64,000 nt of DNA, from the NCBI GenBank assembly GCA_009996515.1, contig JAACZV010000009.1:62001-126000 (forward strand). Reading direction: 5' to 3'. Each line of letters begins with the position of its first letter. Within the stretch, counting starts at the first letter, position 1. Made by a program: the position numbers and the translations under genes. The notes beneath the pieces were generated by a model. That model was given only the letters and a program-made list of their open reading frames with translations, did not search any database and had not been told where the DNA came from. The stretch comes from Comamonadaceae bacterium. Lineage in GTDB: Bacteria; Pseudomonadota; Gammaproteobacteria; Burkholderiales; Burkholderiaceae_C. This document shows positions 15,708 through 24,209 of this stretch, piece after piece.

Positions 15708-18233
15708 CTAGGTGTTGCTGGTGGCGTGGACTTCGGCGATGGTGGTGAGGCCCTGCAGCACCTTGACGATGCCGTCCTGGCGCAGCGAACGCATGCCCTC
15801 GGCCAGCGCGGCCTGCTGCAGCTCCTCGGCGCGGGCGCCGGTCTGGATCATGCGGCGGATGTGCTTGGACACGCTCAACAGCTCGTGCAGGCCGGCGCGG
15901 CCCTTGAAGCCGCTGTGGCCGCAGGCCGGGCAGCCGGTGCTCGTGAACTTCATCAGCCGGCCGTTGCGGCCGTGCTGCTGGGCCCACTGGGCCGCCAGGG
16001 CCTGGCGGTCGGGCCGCGACTCGGCGGGGAAGACGTGCAGATAGTCGTCCAGCAGCTCGGCCAGCTCGGCATCGGCCAGCGGCTCGGCCGTCTGGCAGGA
16101 CGCGCAGCTGCGCCGCACCAGGCGCTGGGCCAGCACGGCCAGCAGCGAGTCGGCGAAGTTGAACGGGTCCATGCCCATGTCCAGCAGCCGCGTGATGGTC
16201 TCGGGCGCGCTGTTGGTGTGCAGCGTGGACAGCACCAGGTGGCCGGTCAGCGAGGCCTCGACGGCGATCTCGGCCGTCTCCTGGTCGCGGATCTCGCCCA
16301 CCATGATGACGTCGGGGTCGGCGCGCAGGAAGGAGCGCAGCGCCTTGGCGAAGGTCCAGTCGATCTTGGGATTCACCTGCACCTGGCGCAGGCCGGCCTG
16401 GGTGATCTCGACCGGGTCCTCGGCGGTCCAGATCTTGCGGTCTGGCGTGTTGATATGGCTGAGCGCCGAGTGCAGCGTCGTCGTCTTGCCCGAGCCGGTG
16501 GGGCCCACGCACAGCACCATGCCGTAGGGGCGGGCCACGGCCGTCTGCAGCGCCGCGAGATTGGCGGCGGTCAGGCCGATGCGGTCCAGCGGCATGGGCT
16601 TGCTGCTGGCCAGCAGCCGCATGACGACGTCCTCCAGCCCGTTGTTGGTCGGGATGGTGGCGACGCGCAGCTCCAGCTTGTGCTGGGCCGAGAAGCGCGC
16701 GAAATTGATCTTGCCGTCCTGCGGCTTGCGGCGCTCGGAGATGTCGAGGTCGCACATGATCTTGATGCGCGCGATCATCGCGTTGCGGTAGGTGTGGGGC
16801 AGCTCCAGATAGGGCTGCAGCACGCCGTCGCGGCGGAAGCGGATCTTGAGCTTCTCCTTGCCGGGGTAGGTCTCGATGTGGATGTCGGACACGCCCTGGC
16901 CATGCGCCTCGATGATCATGGAGTTGATGAGGCGCACCAGCGAGTTGTCGCTCTGCTCGATGGGCGACTCGTCTTCCTTGGCGGAGCGCTCGCTGCTGTC
17001 GCGCTCCAGGCTCTCGATGAGCTTGTTGGAGCTCTCCAGCGTGAAGTCGGGCTGGAAGTCGGGCAGGGTGTCGACGTTGCCGCGCGGCAGCGCGTCGGCG
17101 CCGTAGCGCTCGAAGGCGGCGGGAATGGCGAACTGCAGCGTGCCCAGCTTGGTCAGCGTCGGCACGACCTTGAGCTGGGTGACGAACTCCACCTCGTCCA
17201 GCGCATCGCGCCGCGTCGGGTCTTCCATCGCGACGATGAGCCGGCCGTCGCGCAGCACCAGCGGCAACACCTCCAGGCGCTTGGCCACCGCATGCGGCAG
17301 CTTGCGCACCGCGTCGGGCTCGATGGCGAACTTCTCGACGTCCACCACCGGATAGCCCATCTTGCGCGCCAGCGCCGACTGCAGCTGGGCCCGGCTGATG
17401 ACGCCCTTGCGCACAAGCAGCTCGCCCAGCGGCACGGAGCGGTCCTCGCGCTGCTGCAGCAAGGCCTGGTCCAGCTGCTCGGGCGTGACGAGCTCCAGCG
17501 CCAGCAGCGCCTCGCCGATGCGCACCATGGGCATCTTGGCCTGCTGTTCGATGGCCTGCAGCAGCTGCTCGGGCGTGACGATGTGCTGCTCCACGAGGAT
17601 GTCGCCGACACGGCGCTGGCGCAGGCCGGTCTGCTCGACGGCGGCGGCCTGCAGCTGCGCGGGCGTGACCAGCTCCTGCTTGAGCAGCAGGTCGCCGATG
17701 CGCTCGCCGATCTCGAAATGCGCCAGCACCTCGCGCGGCACGAAGACGCGGCGCACGGAATCGTCGTCGGCGGACAGCGGCGGGAACAGGAACAGGCCCA
17801 GAGCGTCGTGATGGTGGCCTATGGTCACGCCCTTGAGCTCGTCGCCGCCGTTGAAGACGATGCGGAAATCCGAGCGCGGGCGCTGGTCCACGCTGAGCGG
17901 CGAGTTCAGGTCGCCGGCATCGCGCGGCGGCACCGTCAGCGGGCGCTGCAGCTTGAGGGCGCGGAACTGGCTGAACTTCAGCGGCATGCTGTTGCGCGCC
18001 GGCGGCACGTTGATCTGCACGATGCGCTCGGCCGCGTCCAGCTTCAGCAGCTGGCCGACGCTGCGGCTGTTGTTCAGGCCCAGGATCTCGCAGGCCTCCT
18101 GGCCGCGCTGCACCTCGGGCTGCGGGTAGGCGGCATAGGGCGGGCAGGGCCAGAGAAAGCCCGACGCCGGGGCGCTGGGGGTGGCCTCGGCATCGCCATT
18201 GGGCCAGGGCAGGGGCTGGGACGGGTCGATCAT
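15708..18233 (-). CDS. Extended GspE-type ATPase with four MshEN motifs
   Basis: This 841-residue protein is about 260 residues longer than MshE. Residues 125-170 hold a small beta-rich stretch (FRIVFNGGDELKGVTIGHHH) that recalls DUF6982-like domains. Four tandem MshEN-like motifs begin near residues 176, 207, 236 and 266, followed by a full ATPase: Walker A GPTGSGKT at 577-584, Walker B DPDVIMVGEIRD at 639-650, His box STLHTN, and CxxC pairs at 710/713 and in TGCPACGHSGFKG. It leads the MSHA operon. It may be a second motor or a c-di-GMP-tuned partner of MshE, and the role is unknown. Confidence 0.85.
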   Translation of the reverse strand: MIDPSQPLPWPNGDAEATPSAPASGFLWPCPPYAAYPQPEVQRGQEACEILGLNNSRSVGQLLKLDAAERIVQINVPPARNSMPLKFSQFRALKLQRPLTVPPRDAGDLNSPLSVDQRPRSDFRIVFNGGDELKGVTIGHHHDALGLFLFPPLSADDDSVRRVFVPREVLAHFEIGERIGDLLLKQELVTPAQLQAAAVEQTGLRQRRVGDILVEQHIVTPEQLLQAIEQQAKMPMVRIGEALLALELVTPEQLDQALLQQREDRSVPLGELLVRKGVISRAQLQSALARKMGYPVVDVEKFAIEPDAVRKLPHAVAKRLEVLPLVLRDGRLIVAMEDPTRRDALDEVEFVTQLKVVPTLTKLGTLQFAIPAAFERYGADALPRGNVDTLPDFQPDFTLESSNKLIESLERDSSERSAKEDESPIEQSDNSLVRLINSMIIEAHGQGVSDIHIETYPGKEKLKIRFRRDGVLQPYLELPHTYRNAMIARIKIMCDLDISERRKPQDGKINFARFSAQHKLELRVATIPTNNGLEDVVMRLLASSKPMPLDRIGLTAANLAALQTAVARPYGMVLCVGPTGSGKTTTLHSALSHINTPDRKIWTAEDPVEITQAGLRQVQVNPKIDWTFAKALRSFLRADPDVIMVGEIRDQETAEIAVEASLTGHLVLSTLHTNSAPETITRLLDMGMDPFNFADSLLAVLAQRLVRRSCASCQTAEPLADAELAELLDDYLHVFPAESRPDRQALAAQWAQQHGRNGRLMKFTSTGCPACGHSGFKGRAGLHELLSVSKHIRRMIQTGARAEELQQAALAEGMRSLRQDGIVKVLQGLTTIAEVHATSNT

Positions 18234-18329
18234 GGGCTAGCGCTGACGGAGTGCCGGCGATTATGGAGGGCGCCACGGCCCGCCCACCCTGGAAAAACAC
18301 GGTAGGCGCGGCTTCGCGACAATCACGGC

Positions 18330-18983
18330 ATGAACATCCTGCTCACCGGCTTCGAGCCCTTTGGCGGCGACGCCATCAACCCGTCCTGGGAAGTGGCGCG
18401 TTCGCTGCAGGGCCAGGTCATGGGCGACGCCACCGTGCATGCGCGCTGCCTGCCCACCAGCTTCCGCGCCGCGCCCGCGGCCCTGGAAGCGGCGCTGACC
18501 GTCTTCAAGCCCGAGCTGGTCATCGCGCTGGGCCTGGCCAGCGGGCGCGCGGAGATCTCCATCGAACGGGTGGCCGTCAACCTGATCGACGCCCGCATCC
18601 CCGACAACGCCGGCGACAGGCCGCAGGATGTGCCGGTGCGGGCCGATGCCCCCGCGGCCTATTTCTCGACGCTGCCCGTCAAGGCCATGCGCAACGGGCT
18701 GCGCGCGGCCGGCCATCCGGCGGGGCTGTCGCTGACGGCCGGGGCCTTCGTCTGCAACCAGGTCTTCTTCGAGCTGCAGCACCGGCTGGCCGGCCGCGGC
18801 GTGAAGAGCGGCTTCATCCATCTGCCGGCCCTGCCCGAGCAGGCGGCACGCGCCCAGCCGGCGGTGGCCAGCATGGGGCTGGCGGCCCAGATCGATGCGA
18901 TCCGGCTGGCCATCGCGATCGCGCTGGACGGCGGCGAGGCGCTGGCGTCGGCCGGGCCCGACGAGGGCGCGCCGACGAGCTGA
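18330..18983 (+). CDS. pcp: Pyroglutamyl-peptidase I
   Basis: This 217-residue cytosolic cysteine peptidase removes N-terminal pyroglutamate. The start is MNILLTGFEPFGG. The catalytic residues are visible as Glu79 (EISIERVAVN), Cys142 (GAFVCNQVF) and His164 (GFIHLPALPEQ). Length and motifs match the C15 family. It stands alone, ending head-on against the anti-sigma gene within a shared TGATCA. Confidence 0.93.
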   Translation: MNILLTGFEPFGGDAINPSWEVARSLQGQVMGDATVHARCLPTSFRAAPAALEAALTVFKPELVIALGLASGRAEISIERVAVNLIDARIPDNAGDRPQDVPVRADAPAAYFSTLPVKAMRNGLRAAGHPAGLSLTAGAFVCNQVFFELQHRLAGRGVKSGFIHLPALPEQAARAQPAVASMGLAAQIDAIRLAIAIALDGGEALASAGPDEGAPTS

Positions 18984-19178
18984 TCACTCGCCCGGCTGCT
19001 GCCGCCAGCGTGCACTGGCCAGGCGCATCAGCCGCACCTGGCGGGCGAAGCGGCGGCAGTTGCTGCAGACCTGGCGATGCAGCCGCAGCGACAGCCGCTC
19101 GGCCAGCGGCATGCGGCGGTCCTCGGCCTGCAGCGTGATTTGCGTCGCCTCACGGCAACTGATGTTCAGCTTGATCAA
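18984..19178 (-). CDS. Small zf-HC2 anti-sigma factor
   Basis: This 64-residue soluble protein has an HX3CX2C motif (HRQVCSNC) and an early Cys in ISCREAT, typical of small zinc-binding anti-sigma factors. The start is taken as TTG 19178. It overlaps the sigma stop as TTGA, and AGGAG lies about 5 nt upstream. There is no membrane segment, so it should act in the cytoplasm on the ECF sigma encoded just before it. The signal it senses may be metal or oxidative stress (inference). Confidence 0.8.
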   Translation of the reverse strand: MIKLNISCREATQITLQAEDRRMPLAERLSLRLHRQVCSNCRRFARQVRLMRLASARWRQQPGE

Positions 19179-19753
19179 GACGCTCCTCCCCCGGGCGCGG
19201 CGTCGAACCAGCCGGCCTGCAGGCATTCCCGCAGCCGCAGCCGGGCCCGGTGCAGCATGACCCAGAGATTGGTCGGCGAGATGGCCAGTTCCTTACAGAT
19301 CTCGTCGGACTCCAGCTCCAGCCACTCGCGCATCATGAAGAGCCGCCCCTGCTGGCCGGGCAGCTTGTCGACGCAGGCCTCCAGCACCTTCATGAAGTCG
19401 AGCTGGCGCAGCACGGCTTCGGGGTCGCCCCAGTCGTGCTGCGCCTCGCGCCAATGGCCGTCGGCGGCGAACAGCAGCTCGTCCAGGTCCTCGCCGTCGT
19501 CGGCGCTGGCCGTCGTCGACAGCTCGCGGCTGTTGCGGCGGATCTGGTCGACCAGCTTGTGCTTGAGGATGCCGATGAGCCAGGTCTTGAGCTGGCTGGC
19601 GCCGGCAAAGGCCTGGGGTTTCTCGAGCGCCGCGAGCAGCGTCTCGGAGACCGCGTCCTCGGCCCAGGCCGGATTGCGCAGCTGCAGCCTGGCGTACTTC
19701 AGCAGCACCGGGCGCAAGGCCTCGATCTGGTGGGAAAACTCGGCTGAGGCCAT
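19175..19753 (-). CDS. ECF RNA polymerase sigma factor
   Basis: This 192-residue ECF sigma has region 2 (NPAWAEDAVSETLLAALEKP, LKTWLIGILKHKLVDQIRR), a linker with an acidic patch, and region 4 (FMMREWLELESDEICKELAISPTNLWVMLHRARLRLRECL). It is divergent from the bufferin operon and upstream of its own anti-sigma gene, so it probably controls both. It resembles the sigma factors that accompany DUF2282/DUF692 clusters. Confidence 0.9.
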   Translation of the reverse strand: MASAEFSHQIEALRPVLLKYARLQLRNPAWAEDAVSETLLAALEKPQAFAGASQLKTWLIGILKHKLVDQIRRNSRELSTTASADDGEDLDELLFAADGHWREAQHDWGDPEAVLRQLDFMKVLEACVDKLPGQQGRLFMMREWLELESDEICKELAISPTNLWVMLHRARLRLRECLQAGWFDAAPGGGAS

Positions 19754-19766
19754 GGCGGCGGGCAGT

Positions 19767-19794
19767 GTAAGGACCGGGCCGGATCTTGCGACTT
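19767..19794 (+). promoter_or_regulatory. Candidate ECF-type promoter of the bufferin operon
   Basis: The 101-nt gap between the sigma gene and the DUF2282 gene contains GTAAGG at 19767-19772, 16 nt, then CGACTT at 19789. This resembles the GTAACC-N16-CGAA pattern that I recall for Caulobacter SigF promoters, which drive a homologous operon. No sigma70-like promoter is evident there. Confidence 0.5.
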
Positions 19795-19854
19795 CAGCCT
19801 CGTCGCCCCATCATCGGCGGCTTTTTTCGCCCACCGGCTTTCGGAGACCTGTCC

Positions 19855-20112
19855 ATGAAGAACCCCGCCCTCCTGTCCTCGGCCCTCGCCACCGCGCTAT
19901 CGCTGGGCCTTGTCGCCCAGGCCCAGGCCGCCGACGCCGCCAAGGAAAAATGCTATGGCATCGCCAAGGCCGGCCAGAACGACTGCGCCACGGCCAGCCA
20001 TGCCTGCGCCGGCCTGGCCAAGGCCGACAAGGACCCGGCCGAGTGGAAGTACGTCGCCAAGGGCAGCTGCGAGAAGGATGGCGGCTCCACCAAGGCCCCG
20101 GCCAAGAAGTGA
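19855..20112 (+). CDS. bufA: Bufferin precursor peptide (DUF2282, BufA1-like)
   Basis: This 85-residue exported peptide has the signal [25 protein letters not shown] and a mature part with four cysteines in the DUF2282 pattern: [20 protein letters not shown] and KGSCEK. In this family a DUF692 MNIO enzyme with a partner converts cysteines to thiooxazole groups, giving a copper-binding periplasmic metallopeptide. ATG 19855 is chosen over ATG 19786 because it starts the signal peptide and has GGAG upstream. It is the first gene of the operon. Confidence 0.88.
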   Translation: MKNPALLSSALATALSLGLVAQAQAADAAKEKCYGIAKAGQNDCATASHACAGLAKADKDPAEWKYVAKGSCEKDGGSTKAPAKK

Positions 20113-20116
20113 AGGC

Positions 20117-20968
20117 TTGACCTCGCACGACGCAGCGCCGCCCCCCGCTTGCGTGGGCATAGGCTGGCGCCAGCCTCACTACGAAGCGCTGCTGTCACTG
20201 CGGCCGGCGCTGGACTTCATCGAGGTCCATGCCGAGAACTTCTTCGCCGATGGCGGCATCGCGCTGGCCGTGCTGGACACCGGCCGCGCGGCCTACCCGG
20301 TCAGCCTGCACGGCGTGGGCCTGGGCCTGGGGTCGGCGGCCGGGCTGGATGGCTGGCACCTGGAACGCCTGGCCCGCCTCGTGGAGCGCGTGCAGCCGGG
20401 CTGGGTGTCCGACCACGCCTGCTTCGCCCGCGTCGGCTCGGGGCTGCACGCGGCCGACCTGCTGCCCATTCCCTTCAACGACGAGTCGCTCGCGCTGCTG
20501 GCCCGCCATGTGGACCAGGTGCAGCAGCGCCTGGGCCGCGCCATGCTGGTGGAGAACATCAGCGCCTATGTGGGCTGGGGCGAGGACACGCTGGCCGAGC
20601 CCGAGTTCTTCAACGAGCTGACGCGTCGCAGCGGCTGCGGCCTGCTGCTGGACGTCAACAACCTGGTCGTCAATGCGCGCAACGCCGGCCACGGGCCAGA
20701 GGCCGCGGCGCGCGAGGCGATGCGCTGGGTCGACGCGATCCGCCCCGGCAGCGTCGGCGAGATCCATCTGGCCGGGCATTTCGAGCGCGAGGACGGCCTG
20801 GTCATCGACGATCACGGCAGCCGCGTGCGCGACGAGGTCTGGCGCGTCTACGCCCATGCCCTGGCCCGCTTCGGGCCCACGCCGACGCTGATCGAATGGG
20901 ACACGGAGCTGCCCGAGCTCGACGTGCTGCTGGCCGAGGCCCGGCGGGCGAGGGGGCTGCAGCCATGA
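20117..20968 (+). CDS. bufB: Bufferin-modifying MNIO enzyme (DUF692, BufB)
   Basis: This 283-residue TIM-barrel enzyme of the multinuclear non-heme iron oxidase family should modify cysteines of the adjacent precursor. Family blocks are all present: [58 protein letters not shown] and LIEWDTELP. No ATG is available. TTG 20117 gives the usual 12-residue lead before GIGWR, while GTG 20153 would start at the motif itself. It begins 4 nt after the precursor stop. Confidence 0.9.
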   Translation: MTSHDAAPPPACVGIGWRQPHYEALLSLRPALDFIEVHAENFFADGGIALAVLDTGRAAYPVSLHGVGLGLGSAAGLDGWHLERLARLVERVQPGWVSDHACFARVGSGLHAADLLPIPFNDESLALLARHVDQVQQRLGRAMLVENISAYVGWGEDTLAEPEFFNELTRRSGCGLLLDVNNLVVNARNAGHGPEAAAREAMRWVDAIRPGSVGEIHLAGHFEREDGLVIDDHGSRVRDEVWRVYAHALARFGPTPTLIEWDTELPELDVLLAEARRARGLQP

Positions 20969-21660
20969 AGGCCGGGCAGCAGGCCTTGCTCGACGCGCTG
21001 CTGGGCCGTGGCGAGCCGCCCGCGGGGCTGAGCGGCGGCGCGCGCGGCCTGGCGGCCTACCGCGGCAACCTGGTGGCGTTGTCCGCCCGGGCGCTGGCTC
21101 CGCCCTTCGGCCAGCTGCGCGAGACGCTGGGCGAGGCCGAGTTCGAGGCACTGGCCTGGACGTTCTGGCGTGCCCATCCGCCCGAGCGCGGCGACCTCGG
21201 CGAATGGGGCGGGGCGCTGGCGGGCTTTCTGGCCGAGCGCGCGGGCGAGGCCTCCGGCCTGCCCGACCTGGCGCGGCTGGGCTGGGCGCTGCACCGGGCC
21301 GAGCGGGCCGCGGATGCCGTGCTGGACGCCGAGTCGCTGACGCTGCTGGGCCAGCTGCCGCCCGAGACGCTGTGGCTGAGGCTGCGCCCCGGCGTCGCGC
21401 TGCTGGCGCAGACCGGCGGGCCGGTGCTGGTCTGGCGACAGGGCTGGCGCGGGCAATGGCAGGCGCTGCCGGCCGCCGAGGCCGCCTTCATGCGCGGCCT
21501 GCTCGACGGCGCCAGCCTGGCCGACGCACTCGCGGCCGCCGAGGTGAAAGGTTCCGCCGCCGCCACCGACTTCGACTTCAGCGCCTGGCTGCAAGCCGCG
21601 CTGCGCAAGACCTGGCTGCAAGGAGTCGGGGCCGCGCCACCGCCACCGAGCACGCCATGA
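20965..21660 (+). CDS. bufC: Bufferin maturation partner (DUF2063, BufC)
   Basis: This 231-residue protein has an N-terminal DUF2063 DNA-binding-like domain ([29 protein letters not shown]) and a C-terminal winged part. In MNIO systems this protein type presents the precursor to the DUF692 enzyme. Its start overlaps the bufB stop (ATGA), which indicates coupled synthesis. Confidence 0.87.
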   Translation: MKAGQQALLDALLGRGEPPAGLSGGARGLAAYRGNLVALSARALAPPFGQLRETLGEAEFEALAWTFWRAHPPERGDLGEWGGALAGFLAERAGEASGLPDLARLGWALHRAERAADAVLDAESLTLLGQLPPETLWLRLRPGVALLAQTGGPVLVWRQGWRGQWQALPAAEAAFMRGLLDGASLADALAAAEVKGSAAATDFDFSAWLQAALRKTWLQGVGAAPPPPSTP

Positions 21661-22151
21661 ATACGCTGATCAACACCACGCTGCGCACCTTCACCGACCC
21701 AGGACTGGCGCCCAGCCGGCTGCCGGCGCCACTGCAGCCGCTGCTGGGGCAGCTGCAGTCGCTGGCGCTGCTGGCGGCGCGGCTGTACGTGGCCCGCATC
21801 TTCTTCAGGTCGGGCCTGACCAAGCTGCACGACTGGTCGTCGACGCTGGCGCTGTTCCACGACGTCTACGCGGTGCCGCTGCTGCCGCCCACGCTGGCGG
21901 CCTACCTCGGCACGGCCGGCGAGCTGGTGCTGCCGGTGCTGCTGGTGCTGGGCCTGGCCGGGCGCTTCGCCGGCGCGGGCCTGTTCGTCGTCAACCTGAT
22001 GGCGGCGCTGTCGCTGATGGCCGACGACTTCACGCCGGTGGCCCAGGCCCAGCACACGCTATGGGGCGTGCTGGCCCTGGCCATCGCGCTGTTCGGCGCC
22101 GGCCGCTGGTCCGTCGACCGCCTTATTCGCGCGGGCGGAAGGTCAGGATGA
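21657..22151 (+). CDS. bufD: DoxX-family membrane protein (BufD-like)
   Basis: This 164-residue inner-membrane protein has about four helices and the DoxX signature RIFFRSGLTKLHDW. DoxX proteins are regular fourth members of bufferin operons, perhaps supplying electrons or redox balance, but the exact role is not known. It overlaps bufC by 4 nt. Its 3' end overlaps convergent tolA by 29 nt. Confidence 0.85.
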   Translation: MNTLINTTLRTFTDPGLAPSRLPAPLQPLLGQLQSLALLAARLYVARIFFRSGLTKLHDWSSTLALFHDVYAVPLLPPTLAAYLGTAGELVLPVLLVLGLAGRFAGAGLFVVNLMAALSLMADDFTPVAQAQHTLWGVLALAIALFGAGRWSVDRLIRAGGRSG

Positions 22152-23019
22152 GCACCGGCGGCACGCGGCCGTCGACGTCGCGCGGCAGCGTCTCGGCCTT
22201 CTCGATGGCGCGCAGCACGGCGCGGTCCCATTCGCCGTCGCCGCTGGCCTTGAGCACCTTGCTGCCCAGGATGCGGCCGTCGGGGCCCAGCGCCACCTGC
22301 ACCTCGGCGGTGGGGTTGGCGCCGCCGTCGTCGGCGTAGATGATGAGCGGGCGGATCTTGCCCTTGATGCGGCCCGCATAGCCGGACGAGGGTGCCGAGT
22401 TCTGCGCGGCGCTGCCGGTGGAGCCCGGCGTGCCGCCCGCCATGCCCTGGATGCGGCGCAGGTTTTCCTGGCGCAGCGCCTCGCGGCGGGCATCGGCCTC
22501 CTTGGCTTCCTTCGCGGCCTTGGCCTTCTTGCGATCCTGCTCTTCCTTCTCCGCCTTCTCCGCCTTCTCTGCCTTCTCTGCCTTCTCCTTGGCGGCTTTT
22601 TCCTTCGCCTGCTTTTCCTTGGCGGCCTTCTCGCGTTCCAGCTTCTCCTGCCTGGCCGCCTCCTCGCGGGCCTTCTCTTCCTTGAGCTTCTTGGCCTTGG
22701 CGATGGCGATCTCGGCCTCGCGCTGCTCGGCCGCCTCCGCGGCGGCGCGTTGCTGTGCCGCCTGCAGGTCGGGTTTCGGGTCGGGTTTAGGCTCGGACTT
22801 GGGCGCTTCGGGCTCGGGTTCGGGCGGCGCCTCCTCGCGCGGCGCGGCGACCTGCGGCACGGCCGACCACAGCTCCGCCTCGAAGGCCGCCGACGAATCG
22901 CTGCGCCAGTGCAGGCCGTAGCTCAGCGCCAGGATCAGCAGGCCATGGGCGATCAGCGCCAGGGTCAGCCCCCGGCCCAGGCCGGCGGCTTCGGGAGGGC
23001 GCAGCGTGGCCGTGCTCAT
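22123..23019 (-). CDS. tolA: Cell-envelope integrity protein TolA
   Basis: This 298-residue protein has an N-terminal membrane anchor (LTLALIAHGLLILALSYGLHW), a Pro-rich stretch, a long Lys/Glu/Ala helical spacer (roughly residues 85-190) and a TonB/TolA-like C-terminal domain (AEVQVALGPDGRILGSKVLKASG). It spans the periplasm to connect TolQR with the outer membrane. It overlaps tolR by 1 nt. tolB and pal do not follow. The next gene on the left is convergent bufD. Confidence 0.9.
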   Translation of the reverse strand: MSTATLRPPEAAGLGRGLTLALIAHGLLILALSYGLHWRSDSSAAFEAELWSAVPQVAAPREEAPPEPEPEAPKSEPKPDPKPDLQAAQQRAAAEAAEQREAEIAIAKAKKLKEEKAREEAARQEKLEREKAAKEKQAKEKAAKEKAEKAEKAEKAEKEEQDRKKAKAAKEAKEADARREALRQENLRRIQGMAGGTPGSTGSAAQNSAPSSGYAGRIKGKIRPLIIYADDGGANPTAEVQVALGPDGRILGSKVLKASGDGEWDRAVLRAIEKAETLPRDVDGRVPPVLILTFRPRE

Positions 23020-23453
23020 CAGCTGGCCGAGGCGCCGCTCTTCACGGCCAGGCCCACGCGCTGGATGCCGGCGCGCTGCAGCACGTCCATGACCTGCACG
23101 ACGGCCTCGTACTTGACGTTCTTGTCGGCGGAGATGACGACCGGGTTGTTGCCGTCCTGGCCCTGCGCCTTCTTGACGCGCTCGGCCAGGCGGTTGACCG
23201 GGATGGACTCGGGCTCCAGCTGGTCGAGCTTGATCTTGAGCTTCTCGTCGGTGCCGACGATGACCTGGATGACATGCTCGGGCTGCTGGCGGCTCTTGCC
23301 CACGCTGGGCAGGTCGACGAGGCCGGTGGTGATCAGCGGCGCGCTGACCATGAAGATGATGAGCAGCACCAGCATCACGTCGATGAAGGGGACCATGTTG
23401 ATCTCGTTCATCGTGCGGCGCCGGCGACCGCCGCGGGCGGAAACGGAAGCCAT
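23019..23453 (-). CDS. tolR: TolR (ExbD/TolR family)
   Basis: This 144-residue inner-membrane protein has one N-terminal helix (MVPFIDVMLVLLIIFMVSAP, with the conserved proton-path Asp) and a periplasmic domain ending with DKNVKYEAVVQVMDVLQRAGI. It couples proton flow to TolA with TolQ. An in-frame ATG at MNEINM is possible, but the basic RRRR lead before it is normal for TolR. Confidence 0.92.
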   Translation of the reverse strand: MASVSARGGRRRRTMNEINMVPFIDVMLVLLIIFMVSAPLITTGLVDLPSVGKSRQQPEHVIQVIVGTDEKLKIKLDQLEPESIPVNRLAERVKKAQGQDGNNPVVISADKNVKYEAVVQVMDVLQRAGIQRVGLAVKSGASAS

Positions 23454-23487
23454 CAGCGGCGCCCGGCCGCCCGAAGGCGCTGATGCG

Positions 23488-23500
23488 CCCCCTCGGGGGG
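23488..23500. repeat. G/C dyad in the tolQ-tolR gap
   Basis: The 81-nt gap between tolQ and tolR holds CCCCCTCGGGGGG, a nearly perfect self-complementary G/C dyad, followed by GCAGAGAGCGGAGCGAACG. Similar dyads occur at 34155 and 50070. They look like short dispersed repeats common in Burkholderiales intergenic DNA. No T-run is present to make it a standard terminator. Confidence 0.4.
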
Positions 23501-23534
23501 CAGAGAGCGGAGCGAACGTGGGGGCATCATGACT

Positions 23535-24209
23535 TCAGTGCTGCGTCGCGTTGCGTTGCAGGATGTTGGAGAACTCCTCGATGAAGGTCTCCAGCGTGAT
23601 CGCGCTGCGGTCGATCTGGCGCGCGAAGCGGTTGTAGGCCAGCACGGCCGGGATGGCGGCGAACAGGCCGATGGCGGTGGCCACCAGCGCTTCGGCGATG
23701 CCCGGCGCCACGGTGGCCAGCGTGACCTGCTGCAGGTTGGACAGGCCCACGAAGGCGTGCATGATGCCCCAGATGGTGCCGAACAGGCCCACATAGGGCG
23801 AGACCGAGCCGACCGAGGCGAGGAAGGACAGATTGCTCTCCATCGCGTCCAGCTCGCGCTGGAAGCTGGCGCGCATGGCACGGCGGGCCGCGTCCAGCAG
23901 CGCGCCGGCGTCCGTCACGCGCTTCTCGCGCAGCTTGAGGAACTCGCGCATGCCGGACGCGAAGATGCGCTCCAGCGGCGCGCCGTCCTGGCGGCTGCCC
24001 ACCGACTGGTAGAGGTCGTTGAGGTTCTTGCCGCTCCAGAACTCGGCCTCGAAGGCGTCGTTGCGGCGCTTGATCTGGCCCAGGCCGATGAGCTTGCCGA
24101 AGATGACGCTCCAACTGGCCAGCGACACCAGCAGCAAGCCCGCGATGACGAGCTGCACGGCCAGGCTGGCGTGCAGGATCAGGGAGACGATGGAAAGGTC
24201 TTGGTTCAT
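23535..24209 (-). CDS. tolQ: TolQ (MotA/TolQ/ExbB family)
   Basis: This 224-residue protein has three membrane helices and the conserved VAPGIAEALVATAIGLFAAIPAVLAYN segment, plus the GLFGTIWGIMHAF helix. It forms the proton channel with TolR. The start overlaps the ybgC stop (ATGA), as in the standard ybgC-tolQ order. Confidence 0.93.
   Translation of the reverse strand: MNQDLSIVSLILHASLAVQLVIAGLLLVSLASWSVIFGKLIGLGQIKRRNDAFEAEFWSGKNLNDLYQSVGSRQDGAPLERIFASGMREFLKLREKRVTDAGALLDAARRAMRASFQRELDAMESNLSFLASVGSVSPYVGLFGTIWGIMHAFVGLSNLQQVTLATVAPGIAEALVATAIGLFAAIPAVLAYNRFARQIDRSAITLETFIEEFSNILQRNATQH

Noticed and set aside
15726-18305. An 859-codon open frame on the plus strand opposite the long ATPase
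   Set aside because: The protein has no domain and mirrors the ATPase in another frame. The minus-strand frame has complete Walker and His boxes.
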